Below, one piece after another: positions 41,341 through 52,598 of a DNA stretch of 64,000 nucleotides. The stretch covers positions 53,082,473-53,146,472 of the forward strand of contig NC_087062.1 of NCBI RefSeq assembly GCF_963678635.1, given 5' to 3'. Under the pieces are notes generated by a model that saw nothing but the letters and a program-made list of their open reading frames with translations, was not told where the DNA came from and did not search any database. Position numbers and translations under genes: made by a program. Each line of letters opens with the position of its first letter. Within the stretch, counting starts at the first letter, position 1. Source of the stretch: Symsagittifera roscoffensis. Taxonomy: Eukaryota > Xenacoelomorpha > Acoela > Convolutidae.

Positions 41341-43439
41341 CTTCAAATGGAAATTCAGAGTTGAAACAGCAACATACAGTTATAGGTCGAGAAGTTATTT
41401 GAATCTTTTTAAAAAAAGAATTATGGTATTATTTCTGCTTCGGATTAATGAACGTTCGTTGAAATACTTTTTCCCTCTAAAATTCAATTTTCAAAAAAAA
41501 CTTTGTTCGAATTTGATTTAGTTGGAAGATAGTAGATGAAGCAGAAACTGAAAAAAAACTCAAATTGAGATAGAAACTCAATTTAATTCATTAGGAGTTA
41601 GGAGTTTTGAGATATTTTTAAATTAAAATTTAGCTTACATATTACATCTTGAGAAAAAATCCAACAAAAAAGTTTAATGTTTGGAAATTTTTTTATCATT
41701 TGTTATACTAGGTTAACTTATATGAAAATTCAGATTTTTTGAAAAAAATTTGTTGTGAAATAAACCCAACTCCAAATCGTTTGAAAAATGATACATAAAG
41801 CATAAATCAAAAATTTGCTTTCAAGATCTACATTTCATTCTTTTGGATAAAAAAATTTGATGTAGAAAGATTTTTAGAGAAAATAATATGGAGTCTGCTG
41901 AAAAAATATAAACAAACTAATACTTTAGCAGAAACAGATGTATGATCTCCTATTTCTATGAGTTTTAACAAGAAAAATTTTAACTAGACACACAGTAAAA
42001 ATTTAGTTCCGTTTAGCTTCAATTTTTTTTTCAATTAGAAAATTACGTTGAATTATAGAGTTTTTGCTCAATAAAATTCGCAAATTTTTTCAACTGTTAC
42101 AGTTTGCACCATGATTTCCTTCCCTTAATTGGTGTTTTTGAGAACATATCTTTAGATGTTATAAATATTGCAGAAATATGGAACTAAGCTCGTTTGCCTA
42201 TTTCTACTTCAAAAGGTTTTGCAGATTAAAAACAATAAAACTGCTCTTAACTTATTCGAAGAAATCAACGTAAAAAAAAACAACTTAAATTTTTCAAATT
42301 AAACATGTGCTTTCGAATGCTTAAAATAGCAGCGATTCTTTCTCACTTCGACATTGTTGAGAAAATTTCCGACAAAAATCAAAAACAAAAAGCTAATTTC
42401 TTGCAATATTTTGCAAGAAAAGTGATAATTAATGATCTCAAAAGTTGGATTTTTGCTGAAATAGTTTGCTGTAGAAACTAAACAAGGGAATCTAAAGGAG
42501 AACATGAACAAATTAGATGGTAATAGTTAGACGTTATCAGTTCTAATTTTATCTCTGCCAACAAAGTGTTCGTTCAATTGATACGTTAAATTTTGTTGAA
42601 TATCATACAATCTAATATACTGTTAAGAGAAATATACCCCATTTTTTGTCAATTTTAGCAGTAAAATGTTCAATTTTTATCAATGATCTTGAACTTATTA
42701 TTAATAATAATGTTAGAAAGGTCTCAGAAGTTTTGTAATTTTTGTACAAGTTTGGGTGATTCTTTGAGAAAAAAATGAGGTGGAGCTGGATCATGGAATT
42801 TTATCTAGAAATTTCAATGAATATTGCTCTTATTATCCTTGAATTGAACAAAAAACCAGGTAATTACACAATTGAAAGGTTAAAAACGGAAAACTTTGGA
42901 TAGATTTGATTAATTTTTACTTTCTCGAAAATTACGGTTAAGTAACAATATTGATTCAGCTAATATGAGCTTTATGTGTTCAGATCATTATATAAACCCT
43001 TTTTTAGCTAAAAGTAGGGTAAACTTTATCGTATTTGATTGTTTTGAGAGAAAATTGTGGAAAAATCCATAATTCCATTCAAAGTTTTGTATCAGTGTCT
43101 CAACATGATGCCAATTGAAATACAATTTGAGCTTAATTTCAAACTCTAAAGATATCCATATTTTTTAAAATTAGATCAGAAGCAACAAAAAACTTGCCAA
43201 AGCCTTGAGATATCTGCAATTTTTTCCAAAAACTTGAAATTTTTGCAATTTTTTCCGGAAACTTGAAATTTTTTATGACCTCATTAGGTTTCAGCATAGT
43301 TTAAGCTAGGTTGAGTACAGTTTCAAAAAACGAATCATCTAATAAAATAGTTATTGAGTCAAATTATATCAAATCTTATCGTGTTTTGAAGTTTTTTGAA
43401 AAAATATCAATTTTTATAAACTTTTTCAAATTTTTGCCC
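41341..43439. other. About 2.1 kb of AT-rich DNA without recognised genes
   Basis: Only short open frames with homopolymer composition occur. No RNA gene, repeat array or mobile-element signature is visible to me. Confidence 0.45.
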
Positions 43440-43920
43440 ATCTTGCTATGGACTTACCATGAACCAATAAACATAATCTCTTCATTACACATTCTACATG
43501 TATCACTCAAAAATTACATGACGCATGCCGAAATTTTAGCGAAAAAACTAGACATTTCCTCACAAAATCCAAAAAATACCGTTTTTCTTACCATTTTCTT
43601 ACCATCACACTGAAACTTTACCATTCCCTACCTTAAAATATTGGAAAACCTATTCCTTGTGTTAATACAATTAATTTCTAATCCTTACACTTATATCTAT
43701 ACACAATCCTAATACATGAGAAGTCTAAATACTATCTTAAAACATGGTAAGATCGGGCGCCAGACATTTTTCTGAAACTTACCATCTGAAACCTTACCAT
43801 CTTAATACATTGGGAAATCTAAAGCCTATGTTAATACATAGGGTGCTGACCGGATACTCTATAGCCCATTTTAATACATGGGGGTCAGCACCCATCTCCC
43901 CACTCTCCCTCACTCTTCTA
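43440..43920 (+). repeat. Second copy of the Polinton leader block
   Basis: Same order as 24230-24600 but with more motif copies: CTTACCAT repeats, AAAAACTAGACATTTCC, ACCGTTTTTCTTACCAT and about seven YCTATNTTAATACAT variants. The hairpin GGGTGCTGACC (43841-43851) pairs with GGTCAGCACCC (43883-43893), followed by a CT-rich tract. A coding start may follow (43929, MVKILNSKF...) but the assembly gap cuts it. Confidence 0.6.
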
Positions 43921-43994
43921 CTACTCGAATGGTCAAAATTCTCAACAGCAAATTTCGTATCAAACACAACCGCAGATGAAACTATAAAAACTTA

Positions 43995-44194
43995 NNNNNN
44001 NNNNNNNNNNNNNNNNNNNNNNNNNNNNNNNNNNNNNNNNNNNNNNNNNNNNNNNNNNNNNNNNNNNNNNNNNNNNNNNNNNNNNNNNNNNNNNNNNNNN
44101 NNNNNNNNNNNNNNNNNNNNNNNNNNNNNNNNNNNNNNNNNNNNNNNNNNNNNNNNNNNNNNNNNNNNNNNNNNNNNNNNNNNNNNNNNNNNNN
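43995..44194. other. Assembly gap (200 N)
   Basis: Exactly 200 undetermined bases, a conventional size for a gap of unknown length. Confidence 0.99.
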
Positions 44195-44299
44195 CGCGCT
44201 ATGTTAATCCCAAAGTGAAATAGCACATGTCGGATATAGCAAAGCCTCAATTGGACCAATTAGGATGCCTCAATTCAATTTGGAACGACTTCTTGCGCG

Positions 44300-44345
44300 T
44301 TAATAGCTCGAATTGCGCGACGAATTGCGCGTTAATAGCTCGAAA
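44300..44345. repeat. Short direct repeat with GCGCGTTAATAGCTCGAA
   Basis: The 18-base unit occurs twice, about 30 bases apart, joined by TTGCGCGACGAA. It may be the edge of a repeat hidden by the gap. Confidence 0.6.
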
Positions 44346-44967
44346 TATATCGCGCGTGAACTGTCCCGAATTGACCAAAACGGCAAAATTAAAACCCCAT
44401 AACTTTACAAAAATTGATCACAAAAGAAATATATTTCCAAATTTAAGCTCAGTACAACAACACTTTTTGAATGATATGAAAAACTTCCGTCAAAAAACTG
44501 CTAATTAAAAACCCACCACAAAAAGCACAAATAGTCCGTTGCTTTCGTTACTCGTTCCAAAAGTCGGAACAATAATCTAGTGATTCACTAAAGAACTAGT
44601 CTGACCTCAAGATTTTGATAAGTAGGAAATCTGAAAAATTGCATTAAAAAACTTGTTCGGTATAACTTTCTCTTATTTTGTATTTATTAGCTTAAAAGCC
44701 CTAATACGGAAATCAATGGATCAAATCATCTGCGTTTTAGCTGAAAAAAAACTAGAATTTGTTTTTTTTTAAAGTTTGAACTGCTATCATAGCATCCAAT
44801 GTTTCTGAAAAATGCTTCATGTTTTTGCCCACATTTTTTCGTGAGATGAGGAAATTGCAAGCGAAAAAGACGGAATTTATCTGGAGAACATAAACACCCC
44901 TAGCTTAAATATTCCGTCAATTTCTTCAAAAAAGGTTGGAAGAATAAGATTACACATCGGCAGACTG

Positions 44968-45420
44968 ACAAAACACTTGTGAACAATTAGTGCACATACA
45001 AGGCAGTCCAATATAAAACAGTCCAAAACATCATGAAATGAACAGAAAAAAAAACAATCCGGTACAAAAAAGTCCAGTTTATGGTCGCCGATTGGCGCGC
45101 TAGGCGCGCGTCGTTGCTCCGCAGCGATAACCGGCTCTAAAACCCGTACAGAGCCCTACTCTCTGTTGGCAAGCTCGCAACACGTTGGCAAGCTAGCAAC
45201 TGCGGCAGTCATAATTTTGTGGCTTTTGTTGTTTAAACACAGAACAATTCTCGGACTACCGGCTTGTTAAGACAATTGATACTTGGGACTGTTTTTCGGA
45301 CTGTTTTGTATCGGACTAAATTTTTGTCCAATTTCAAGTTTTTTCGGTTTGTTGTGTATTGGACCGTTTTTACAGACACGGAATAATTATAGAGTATTCA
45401 TCAACTTCAAGTGTTTTGGA
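44968..45420. mobile_element. MITE-like foldback element with GGACTGTTTT subterminal repeats
   Basis: Left part has CAGTCC-AATATAAAACAGTCC (about 45005-45026) and the right part has GGACTGTTTTGTATCGGAC (about 45297-45315), inverted copies. CAAAACACTTG at 44968 and its complement near 45410 may be outer ends. Inside are two copies of GTTGGCAAGCT-GCAAC and a GC-rich core (GCGCGCTAGGCGCGC). No coding content is seen. Confidence 0.5.
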
Positions 45421-46535
45421 AGGTTGCAGGACAATGAACCCACTTTCTCTAACTTTCTCTATAAAAATCAAAATCGTTTCAATTAAATTTAGTAAAGTTA
45501 TTGATATCATGTATCTTGTGAGATTTTAGTTTTCTAAAACGCCGTCTTTTCGAAATTTTCTCTGTTTATTTAGGTTCAAACCTAACTTGCGGTCTTTTTG
45601 TAGTACGATAATGCGCTAAAAAATTTTTGACCAAAATATGCTCAGAAAGAAGTGTTGACAAATACTTAACGTTTTTATACATTATAGCATTAACCTTGCT
45701 TTTGAACTGCTTTTTGCTCAAAAGTTTCAAAAAATGCAGTCAAATAAAAAAACCGATTGGAGCTTTCGTTATTGACACTCTTTGTATGAAGTTTTTTAAT
45801 GCCAAAGGTTGCTGCTAAAACCAGCAAAATGGAAAACTCTGTCCCAATGAAATTTATGCTATAACTTTCTGATTGATACCATTTGTATTCAAAAATTTGA
45901 CTTGTATGCCTAAAGTTGGTTACTTGACCTTAAAACTTTAGAATCGTGATATTGAATTCAAGGTTTCTCAGTTTAACCGTCAGTAAATTGTTTTTTCAGT
46001 ACCACTTACTTTGTCTATGCAAGCTAAATGAGCAATACTTCCAGCGCCATTCCATGAAATTTTCAGGACAACGGAAAACGTTTACTGTAAATAAGTGGTC
46101 ACTATGCTTTGAAAATAGACCTTGATATTGGGTCATGTGAGAAAAAACTTAAAATTATCATTTTCTTAAGTATTGAGATGGTTTTAAGAGCTAAAACTTT
46201 CCTTGCACGCTTTTATTTTTTTAAAATCAAGATTGGTGAAATTCCAAATGTTTTTTTTTGGATCATGGGTAAACTCTTGACGTTTTTACTAAAATGTGTC
46301 CGCTGAAAAAAAACCATCAAATAAAATAATCTTGGTTAAATTGTAAAATTACAAGCCCTCATATCAAAACCATCATAAAATACTCTGTTCCAGTATAAAA
46401 ATTCAAGTTCCCAAATCGTCCAACTTATCAGACGGAGCAAAAGGGGGTGCTATGACAAAATTGTGGGCCTATTTATGATTCTTAGCCACTGTTCTCTTCT
46501 TTTAATGAAATTTGCGGTAAACTGAAAAAAAAATC
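45421..46535. other. AT-rich stretch without recognised genes
   Basis: Short frames only; nothing supportable. Confidence 0.4.
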
Positions 46536-47420
46536 ATGAATGCGTTTAACAAGTATTTGTTGACATTTGGGAAAAACTGGCTAAGATGCAAGGTTATTAG
46601 ATGCAAGGTCTTCGAATCACAACGATTCCTCTATTTATTTCCACCCCGCATAATGTGTGAACATGATGGCATAAATAATAAAATGATTGAGTTATGCGAT
46701 GAGGATTTTTTTCCAGTGGCTGATTTATTCAATCAAATGTTAATCTATGGAAAACTTCCAGATGTGTGCAAAAGAGCCGAAATACTACCTCTTCATATGA
46801 AAAATTTTCACGAGGAGCCAGCAAATTTTAGACCAAAAAGAAGCCTGTTTTCATCAAAAAGCGAAATTTTCAAAAAAAAACATTCCAATGGCTTAACAAG
46901 TTTAAAATTCTTGCTGTAGAATTATGCAAAATCAGAAGAATAATGCGATCATGCAAATATTCGAAAAACAGAGGAATGCTTTGTTTTCTAGACTTTTAAA
47001 ACGCATTTGACACAACCGACCACAGTTTTTTATTAAAAAGCTAGAAGGATGAACTACTGTCTGAATTAACCATATTCAACTGATTGTTATCAATACGTAT
47101 CATTAACTGGAAAGATTTTGAAAACGATACAGATACAATACGGTGTTCCACATTGCTCACTACTTAGACTGCTGCTATTTCTACTATCCATAAATGACCT
47201 TCCTATAAGACTGTGACAAAAAAATGTAATTTGCGGATTAAAAAAAATTTAGAATATGATTTTGTGGCGCAAAGCCAATGAAATACTAATTAAAACAAAA
47301 AAAGTCCAGTAGCTGATTTTTATTGGAACACACAAAAAAAGAAAAATATCTCTCGAAGGAGAAGAATTAATATGTAGGTCAATTCAAATATTCGGGCGTC
47401 GTAATACACAATAATTCGAT
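46536..47420 (+). pseudogene. Degenerate LINE reverse-transcriptase fragment
   Basis: Translated pieces match non-LTR reverse transcriptases: HDGINNKMIELCDEDFFPVA, LFNQMLIYGKLPDVCKRAEI, LPLHMKNFHEEPANFRP, then after frame changes CFLDF-NAF-TTDH, and YGVP-SLLG-LLFLLSINDLP. These are RT blocks 1 to 5 in order (ILPL, NFRP, LDFxxAFD, GVPQGSxLGP). The endonuclease and the FADD box are missing. It has several frameshifts and stops, for example after SLKFLL near 46917. It is an old 5'- and 3'-truncated copy. Confidence 0.75.
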
Positions 47421-47556
47421 TTTTCATAAGCTTGTTAACACTATTTACAAAACTATATGAATATATTAAGCAGGGAAAGTTTTTTCCCGATAACTCCTCC
47501 TGAGATTTGATAATGTTTATGCCAGGCCCGTTATTTCATATAGTTTCGAATATGGT

Positions 47557-47634
47557 TTTGCAGAACATTTTTTGACAAACAGCCATATGCTATAAGACTA
47601 ACATATGGCTATTTGTCAAAAAGTGTTCTTCAAA
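47557..47634. repeat. Long-stem hairpin
   Basis: Arms of about 33 bases (TTTTGCAGAACATTTTTTGA... and its complement) with three mismatches around a 12-base loop CTATAAGACTAA; core arms are 47563-47589 and 47602-47628. A young foldback remnant or a transcribed hairpin are both possible. Confidence 0.75.
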
Positions 47635-48430
47635 AAAGTTTGTTATTGATAAAACTGATATTAAGAATTCAATTTTTGAAAGAAATTTTGAAACCATGAC
47701 GCTTATTTTTCATGAACGCGAAATTGAAATCGTCTCCAAAAATTTTCTTGGTCAATTACGTAATGAAATTTTTATCAGTTTTTTTAAATCAAATCTCCCC
47801 TCAGTTTTCTAACAAAGAACAATTTTCACAAAGGAGATGCAAGAGAGCTCGCGAATCAAAAAATCTTAGTTTAAACTAGTAAGCACAAGTTGGCTGTTCA
47901 AGTCGTTCAGCCAGAGGACGACAATGTTAGAAGGTTTTATCCTCACACACAATCTGCTACCTGACAATTTAGAAAATTAAAGATAAACAAATTTAATGAA
48001 AACAGATAAATAAATTTTCTGATAGAAAATTCCAATTTAAAAGAAATCTTTTTTTTTCTTAAATGTTATTATCTTGATTCTGGTGTTTTTTGGTTTTCCA
48101 GGGTCTCGCCTCCAATTAGCCTCAATTATACTCTATACGTATTTTTCTGACTCAAAAATTCAAATTCAATACTGGAAGGGTTGAAAAAGCAATATAGCAT
48201 TTTTAAGTTAGTGTTTAAAATTTTATTAGTTTAAAAATTTGCATCCGTCAATTTCAACTGAATTCAATTTAACATTCAATTCCAGTTGAAGTAAGAGTTT
48301 CAGAACTTGATTAGAACGAGTAAACTATTGATTAATCTTGGCATGAACGAAACTCAGCGAACTTTGATTTCCAAGTTATCTTATTTTATCGTGAATAATT
48401 TAATTTCACGTATTCTGATTTGTTTTTTTT
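47635..48430. other. Spacer, probably including the intron before the gene at 48442
   Basis: A short open stretch near 47890-47965 (KLAVQVVQPEDDNVRRFYP) could be an exon but lacks a supported donor. Otherwise nothing is recognised. Confidence 0.35.
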
Positions 48431-48441
48431 TTTGTTTTGAG

Positions 48442-49034
48442 GAAACCAATACGACTGGAGTGTTTATGCACAAAAATGTGGAATCCCTATAGGTCAGGCC
48501 TGTACACACTGGAACAGCTACATGAAACCAAAACTCCAAGAGGAACTCAGACGACTTGGGGAGTGTAGAGTCCGAATTGACTACGAGGAGCCACGTCTTC
48601 GTCACTTTCTCCAATTGCTGCTAAGCGAAAGGCTTTGGATTCAGGAAGTTGATCTGCAGCAACAGTTTCCACAAGAACCTCGTGGTGACGCCAGAAGACG
48701 ACGGTTGGAGAAAGACCTCAAATTTTTCAATGATTATCGGGCTTCTGTGGAAGACATGCTCAAAATGATACAAGAGACAAAAGAACGTGCAAAAAATCTT
48801 TACTGGAATGTGTTTGCTGCAATAGAAGAACAAATGGGTGATTTCTACATTGTGTTTGAAGACGAGCACGAGGAAGTGACAGAAAACCTTGAAGAGATAA
48901 TATACAACTTAGATGACCAACAACATATAACTTTGTTCACTCGATTGCAACTGTCTAGGGACATCAGAATTGCACAGAGGGGAGGACCTATCGGGGATCC
49001 GCGTCTGAGGCCTAGAAGGGCTGCACTCTTTTAA
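48442..49034 (+). CDS. Unknown gene, 3' exon, paralogue of the gene at 53320
   Basis: The conserved block begins before the first ATG: an in-frame TGA at 48438-48440 is followed by codons for NQYDWSVYAQKCGIPIGQAC, THWNSYMKPKLQEELRRL and on to the ATG-initiated frame at 48522. A strong acceptor (TTTTTGTTTTGAG, AG at 48440-48441) suggests the exon starts at 48442. The rest is charged and helical (LEKDLKFFNDYRASVEDMLK, AIEEQMGDFYIVFEDEHEEV) with an arginine-rich end (GDPRLRPRRAALF). GC content is well above the surroundings. The WxxYAxKxGI and HWxxxMKPxxxxEL motifs recur in the 53320 gene. Family not recognised. Confidence 0.65.
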
Positions 49035-49126
49035 CCTCTCGTTTTTCTACGGTAGACTAGTTAAGAATGGGTTCATTTCACCGTCAAGCACAAATACCTT
49101 TAGAATTGTTATCATATGATAATGAT

Positions 49127-49433
49127 CAGGGGCGGATCTAGGATTTTCTCGAGGGGAGGGGGGAGGGGTATTAAAAAAATAAATTTCGAAAATTTTGTAG
49201 ACGTTTTTTTTAGGTCGACCAAATTGCCAAATCACTAAAAGACCCTGTATTTTCTGCGCCCCCCCCCCCCCCCCCCCCCCCCTCAAAATTAGTAGCATAT
49301 TTAGAAAAATTTTAGAGTCGGTCGGCCCAAAATGGATTTCTCAAAAAGTACCAAAGGGGGACCCTTTGGGTCAGTAGGGGGTCGAATCTCTGAGGGGAGG
49401 CATGTGCCCCCCCCCCCCCTAAATCTGCCCCTG
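49127..49433. mobile_element. hAT-like MITE, 307 bp
   Basis: Terminal inverted repeats CAGGGGCGGATCTAGG and CCTAAATCTGCCCCTG, flanked by near-identical 8-bp sequences ATAATGAT and ATTATGAT (one mismatch), as expected for hAT target-site duplications. It contains C-runs of 24 (49259-49282) and 13 bases and no coding capacity. It sits about 90 bases after the gene ending at 49034. Confidence 0.75.
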
Positions 49434-49500
49434 ATTATGATAACATTGATGCGCTTTTTTGTATTTTTTTTGGAAAAAGGCTTTAATTTTCCTTGGGTTT

Positions 49501-49714
49501 TGATAAAATATTACTTTGTTGTAGCTAATTCTAAGTTAAAACTATAAAAAGAATATGGAATTAAGATGAATTAGTCGGTAAGTTAAAACATTAAAACAAT
49601 GAGAGATCATTCTCTCCGCCGGAGAGAATGACCAATGAAGGTCATAATAAAGTGACCAGTTAAATAAACTAATATGTTTTGCAGTAATTGCAAAACATGA
49701 TGTAAATCACAACA
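49501..49714 (-). repeat. 3' LTR
   Basis: TG...CA ends. Three hairpins: CATTCTCTCCG/CGGAGAGAATG (49608-49630), GGTCA/TGACC (49640-49657) and TGTTTTGCA/TGCAAAACA (49675-49697). Confidence 0.93.
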
Positions 49715-49964
49715 TTCCCCTAAGCAGGAAAAATTTTTTAAATTACGAGTAAAATAAGCACCATAACTAACTAAGTCTGACTCCTTTCTCCCCCTTTAGG
49801 ACTAGGAAAGAAAGAAATTAAGCGCTGTAATAAGGAATTGACATTAACTGGAGCGCCACTAAGTGGTTAAATTCGAAAACTAACTGAGAATTAATTATCC
49901 GGATTCCGACGGATATGAGATGAGTTTAAAGAATTCGAGATGAAAAAAAAATTATCACCAAGTT

Positions 49965-52598
49965 TTATGGGTGGAAATAACTGGTTTGAGTTATACCAAC
50001 TAAATGGGTATTCTCTGTTAGGTTTACGATTTCCTCTTTAATTTTTTCAAACGCTTTTGTATGGTCGTCGTTCCATTGGAATAATGATTTCTTATTTAAA
50101 AGTGGTCGAAGTGGACTTCCTAAGGATGCTAAGTTTGGGACAAATTTTATGTATTGGTTTGTAGAACCAAAAAACGAACGTAGTTCTTTCAAATTCTTCG
50201 GAATAGGTAAGTCTTTTATGGCTTTCGATTTGTCGAATAATGGGGTAATACCAGATTTAGAGATTTTGAATCCCAACCATTCTATTTCTTTTTGAAAGAA
50301 TTTACATTTTGACCATTTCACCGCGAAATTATATTCGTCGAGAGTTGATAAAATTTTTAACACGATATTCTTGTGCTCTAAGAAGGATCCTTTGGAAGCG
50401 ATTAAAATGTCATCCAAATAACAATTGGTAAATGGGATTGAACCTAATGTAGAGTCCATTACTCTTTGAAATTCGTTAGGCATATCCCCTAAGCCGTAAA
50501 AACCAGTTAAAAATTGGTAAGTACCCGTAATGTCGCCACCCACGATACTGAAGTTACATTGGTTACTAGTGAATTTATCTAATGCTAATTGACTGTACGC
50601 GTTTTTCAGGTCTAAGTTTGTAAACCAAACTTCTCCAACGGAATCATTAGTAATTTGTGCCGCGACATTGTCTACCAGTTCGTGGATGTTTGGCATTTGA
50701 TATTTGTTCTTGTAAATCTGTTTGTTTATGAACTTGGAGTCTAAGGCTAATTTGATGGATTTATCTTTTTTACAAGTAATGACTATTGGACTAATAAATC
50801 TGTCTTCGTCGCAGTTTTCTAGTTTTTTGATATGTCCTTCCGCCTTTAGTCTATTTAATTCAGACTTTACCGCGTCCAGTAAATGAAGGGGAACTCGTCT
50901 TCCCTTTAGTTGGATTGGTTTTAAGGGTTCGTGAAAATGGGTGATTTTCATTTGATTCTTTATTTTTCCAATACGAAGGAATAAATTTTTGCAAGATTTT
51001 GTTATATTTAAAATTTCCCTATCCTGGTTTGATTGAGAGATGGAATTTATTGACTTACACTGTTTGTTAGTCTGGAAATGTGGAAAGTGTTTCTGAGAGA
51101 CTTCTATCCCCACTTTTGGAAGGTTGTCATTCCCTAGGATATTTCTCTCGTGTCCCTCGGTTAAGAAGAATTGACAATCGTTGTCTGACCAGCCGTTTGA
51201 AAATATCGGAAGCTTCACCTTTCCAGTAATGTTTATGGCATTATCTGTGAATCCACAGTATAGGTCTCTAGTTGATTTATCCACTGGATAGATTTTCAAG
51301 TAAGGGTCTCGTAACTTTAATTCGTGAAGTACGTTTTTCTTAAGGAAACTCACCGGGCTTGCTGAATCCACTTGAATGTTTAAAATTACTTGGTTTTCTT
51401 TTCCGAGTCCAATGTTCAATAATTTCTTTAATTCTTTTCCATCGTTATCGAAAATCGTAGTTACATTTAGCACAGAATAATCGTCATTTTCACTTTGTCC
51501 AGATTCTGACCATGCGTTTATTACACCACAACATTCTCTATCGATGAGGTCAGTATTTACATCCGGAATATCCGACGGATTAAAATCTGTGTTATCTACA
51601 ATTTGGGTATTTACAATGTTTACATTTTTGCGACGAGATTTACAAAGTCTAGTGAAATGTCCTTTGAATTTACAAGAAGTACAAGTCGTGTCCTTTGCTG
51701 GGCAAACTGCTAAATGACCTTTCGAGAATACACCGCCGCACTTCATACTGTTGTTACTCTTTTCGATGTTAAGGGTTGGTTCTCTTTTGACGTTAAAGTG
51801 GTTACTTGGTCTGTGTACGGATGATCCGTTGGATTTAAAATTATTTGTTAATTTCAGGTGGTTTAAAATTCCTTTTTCATCTATGAGTGCAACATTTAGT
51901 GCTTCGCGTGGAGGGAGGGTTTCTGTTAACAATTTCCTTTGAATGTCGTAGTTTTTCATATTATTTATGAAAATGTCTCTTATCCACTCTTCTTCTCCTG
52001 CGGATATGTCGCACTTTTTGGCCATTTCGGCTAAGGCACCCCAAAATTGTTCAAGGGATTCTCTTTCTCGTTGCTTTCTATTTAATAGTTTATGTCGTTC
52101 AAATGTGACATTTGTTTTTCTTACGAATGCAATCGCTAAGAACTCCCAGAATTCCTTAAAAGAAATTTGCAGAACTTTCACCTTGGTAAATTTTTGTCCA
52201 AAGATCCTTTTTCCTTCATTACCCAGTGCCAGATATAAAACCGAACGTAATTTCTTGTCTGCTTCTTCTATTCGCATTCCGTTGAATTTCTTGGTTTCAG
52301 TTTTTATCGAAGCAGTTTCTTCTTCGTCATACCGTCTTTGCTCTTGAGTGTTTCTTTCTAATCTGGAGCGTCTTTGGGCATCTGTTTCACCGTCTGTCGG
52401 GTTTTCCAAATTTGGAGGTAATGGGTGTTGTCTCTCCGACGGATTGAATAGATTTTCTATGTCAATGTTTTCCTTAGCAATGATAGCTAATTGAAACAGA
52501 TCGCTCCAGTCTTCCCATGGAATGGGAGGGTCTACCGTATGGTTTTGCCAAAAAGGAGGTATTCCTCTCACGTTAGATTCGTTAGTTGACTGCGCCAT
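49965..52598 (-). CDS. Gag-protease-RT polyprotein region of the LTR element
   Basis: An 877-codon region begins MAQSTNESNV; the ATG overlaps the primer-binding site. In order: a Gag-like part with HKLLNRKQRERESLEQFWGAL (about residues 175-195), zinc knuckles ending CTSCKFKGHFTRLC (C-x2-C-x4-H-x4-C, about 318-331), a protease region (NIQVDSASPVSFLKKNVL), and a reverse transcriptase with SPIVITCKKD, FTNLDLKNAYSQLALD, LTGFYGLGDMPNEFQRVMDS, YLDDILIASKG and a thumb-like FFGSTNQYIKFVP. This order is that of Ty3/gypsy Pol. The element's remaining Pol domains are not found. Confidence 0.9.
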   Translation of the reverse strand: MAQSTNESNVRGIPPFWQNHTVDPPIPWEDWSDLFQLAIIAKENIDIENLFNPSERQHPLPPNLENPTDGETDAQRRSRLERNTQEQRRYDEEETASIKTETKKFNGMRIEEADKKLRSVLYLALGNEGKRIFGQKFTKVKVLQISFKEFWEFLAIAFVRKTNVTFERHKLLNRKQRERESLEQFWGALAEMAKKCDISAGEEEWIRDIFINNMKNYDIQRKLLTETLPPREALNVALIDEKGILNHLKLTNNFKSNGSSVHRPSNHFNVKREPTLNIEKSNNSMKCGGVFSKGHLAVCPAKDTTCTSCKFKGHFTRLCKSRRKNVNIVNTQIVDNTDFNPSDIPDVNTDLIDRECCGVINAWSESGQSENDDYSVLNVTTIFDNDGKELKKLLNIGLGKENQVILNIQVDSASPVSFLKKNVLHELKLRDPYLKIYPVDKSTRDLYCGFTDNAINITGKVKLPIFSNGWSDNDCQFFLTEGHERNILGNDNLPKVGIEVSQKHFPHFQTNKQCKSINSISQSNQDREILNITKSCKNLFLRIGKIKNQMKITHFHEPLKPIQLKGRRVPLHLLDAVKSELNRLKAEGHIKKLENCDEDRFISPIVITCKKDKSIKLALDSKFINKQIYKNKYQMPNIHELVDNVAAQITNDSVGEVWFTNLDLKNAYSQLALDKFTSNQCNFSIVGGDITGTYQFLTGFYGLGDMPNEFQRVMDSTLGSIPFTNCYLDDILIASKGSFLEHKNIVLKILSTLDEYNFAVKWSKCKFFQKEIEWLGFKISKSGITPLFDKSKAIKDLPIPKNLKELRSFFGSTNQYIKFVPNLASLGSPLRPLLNKKSLFQWNDDHTKAFEKIKEEIVNLTENTHLVGITQTSYFHP

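Noticed and set aside
43744-44223. Open frames running through the assembly gap
   Set aside because: They contain about 67 undetermined codons and exist only because N bases hide stops.
45060-45120. CpG-island-type promoter (GCGCGCTAGGCGCGC)
   Set aside because: It is the palindromic GC-rich centre of the foldback element, with no gene start nearby.
49047-49298. Glycine-run protein on the minus strand
   Set aside because: It is an antisense reading of C-runs in the hAT-like MITE.
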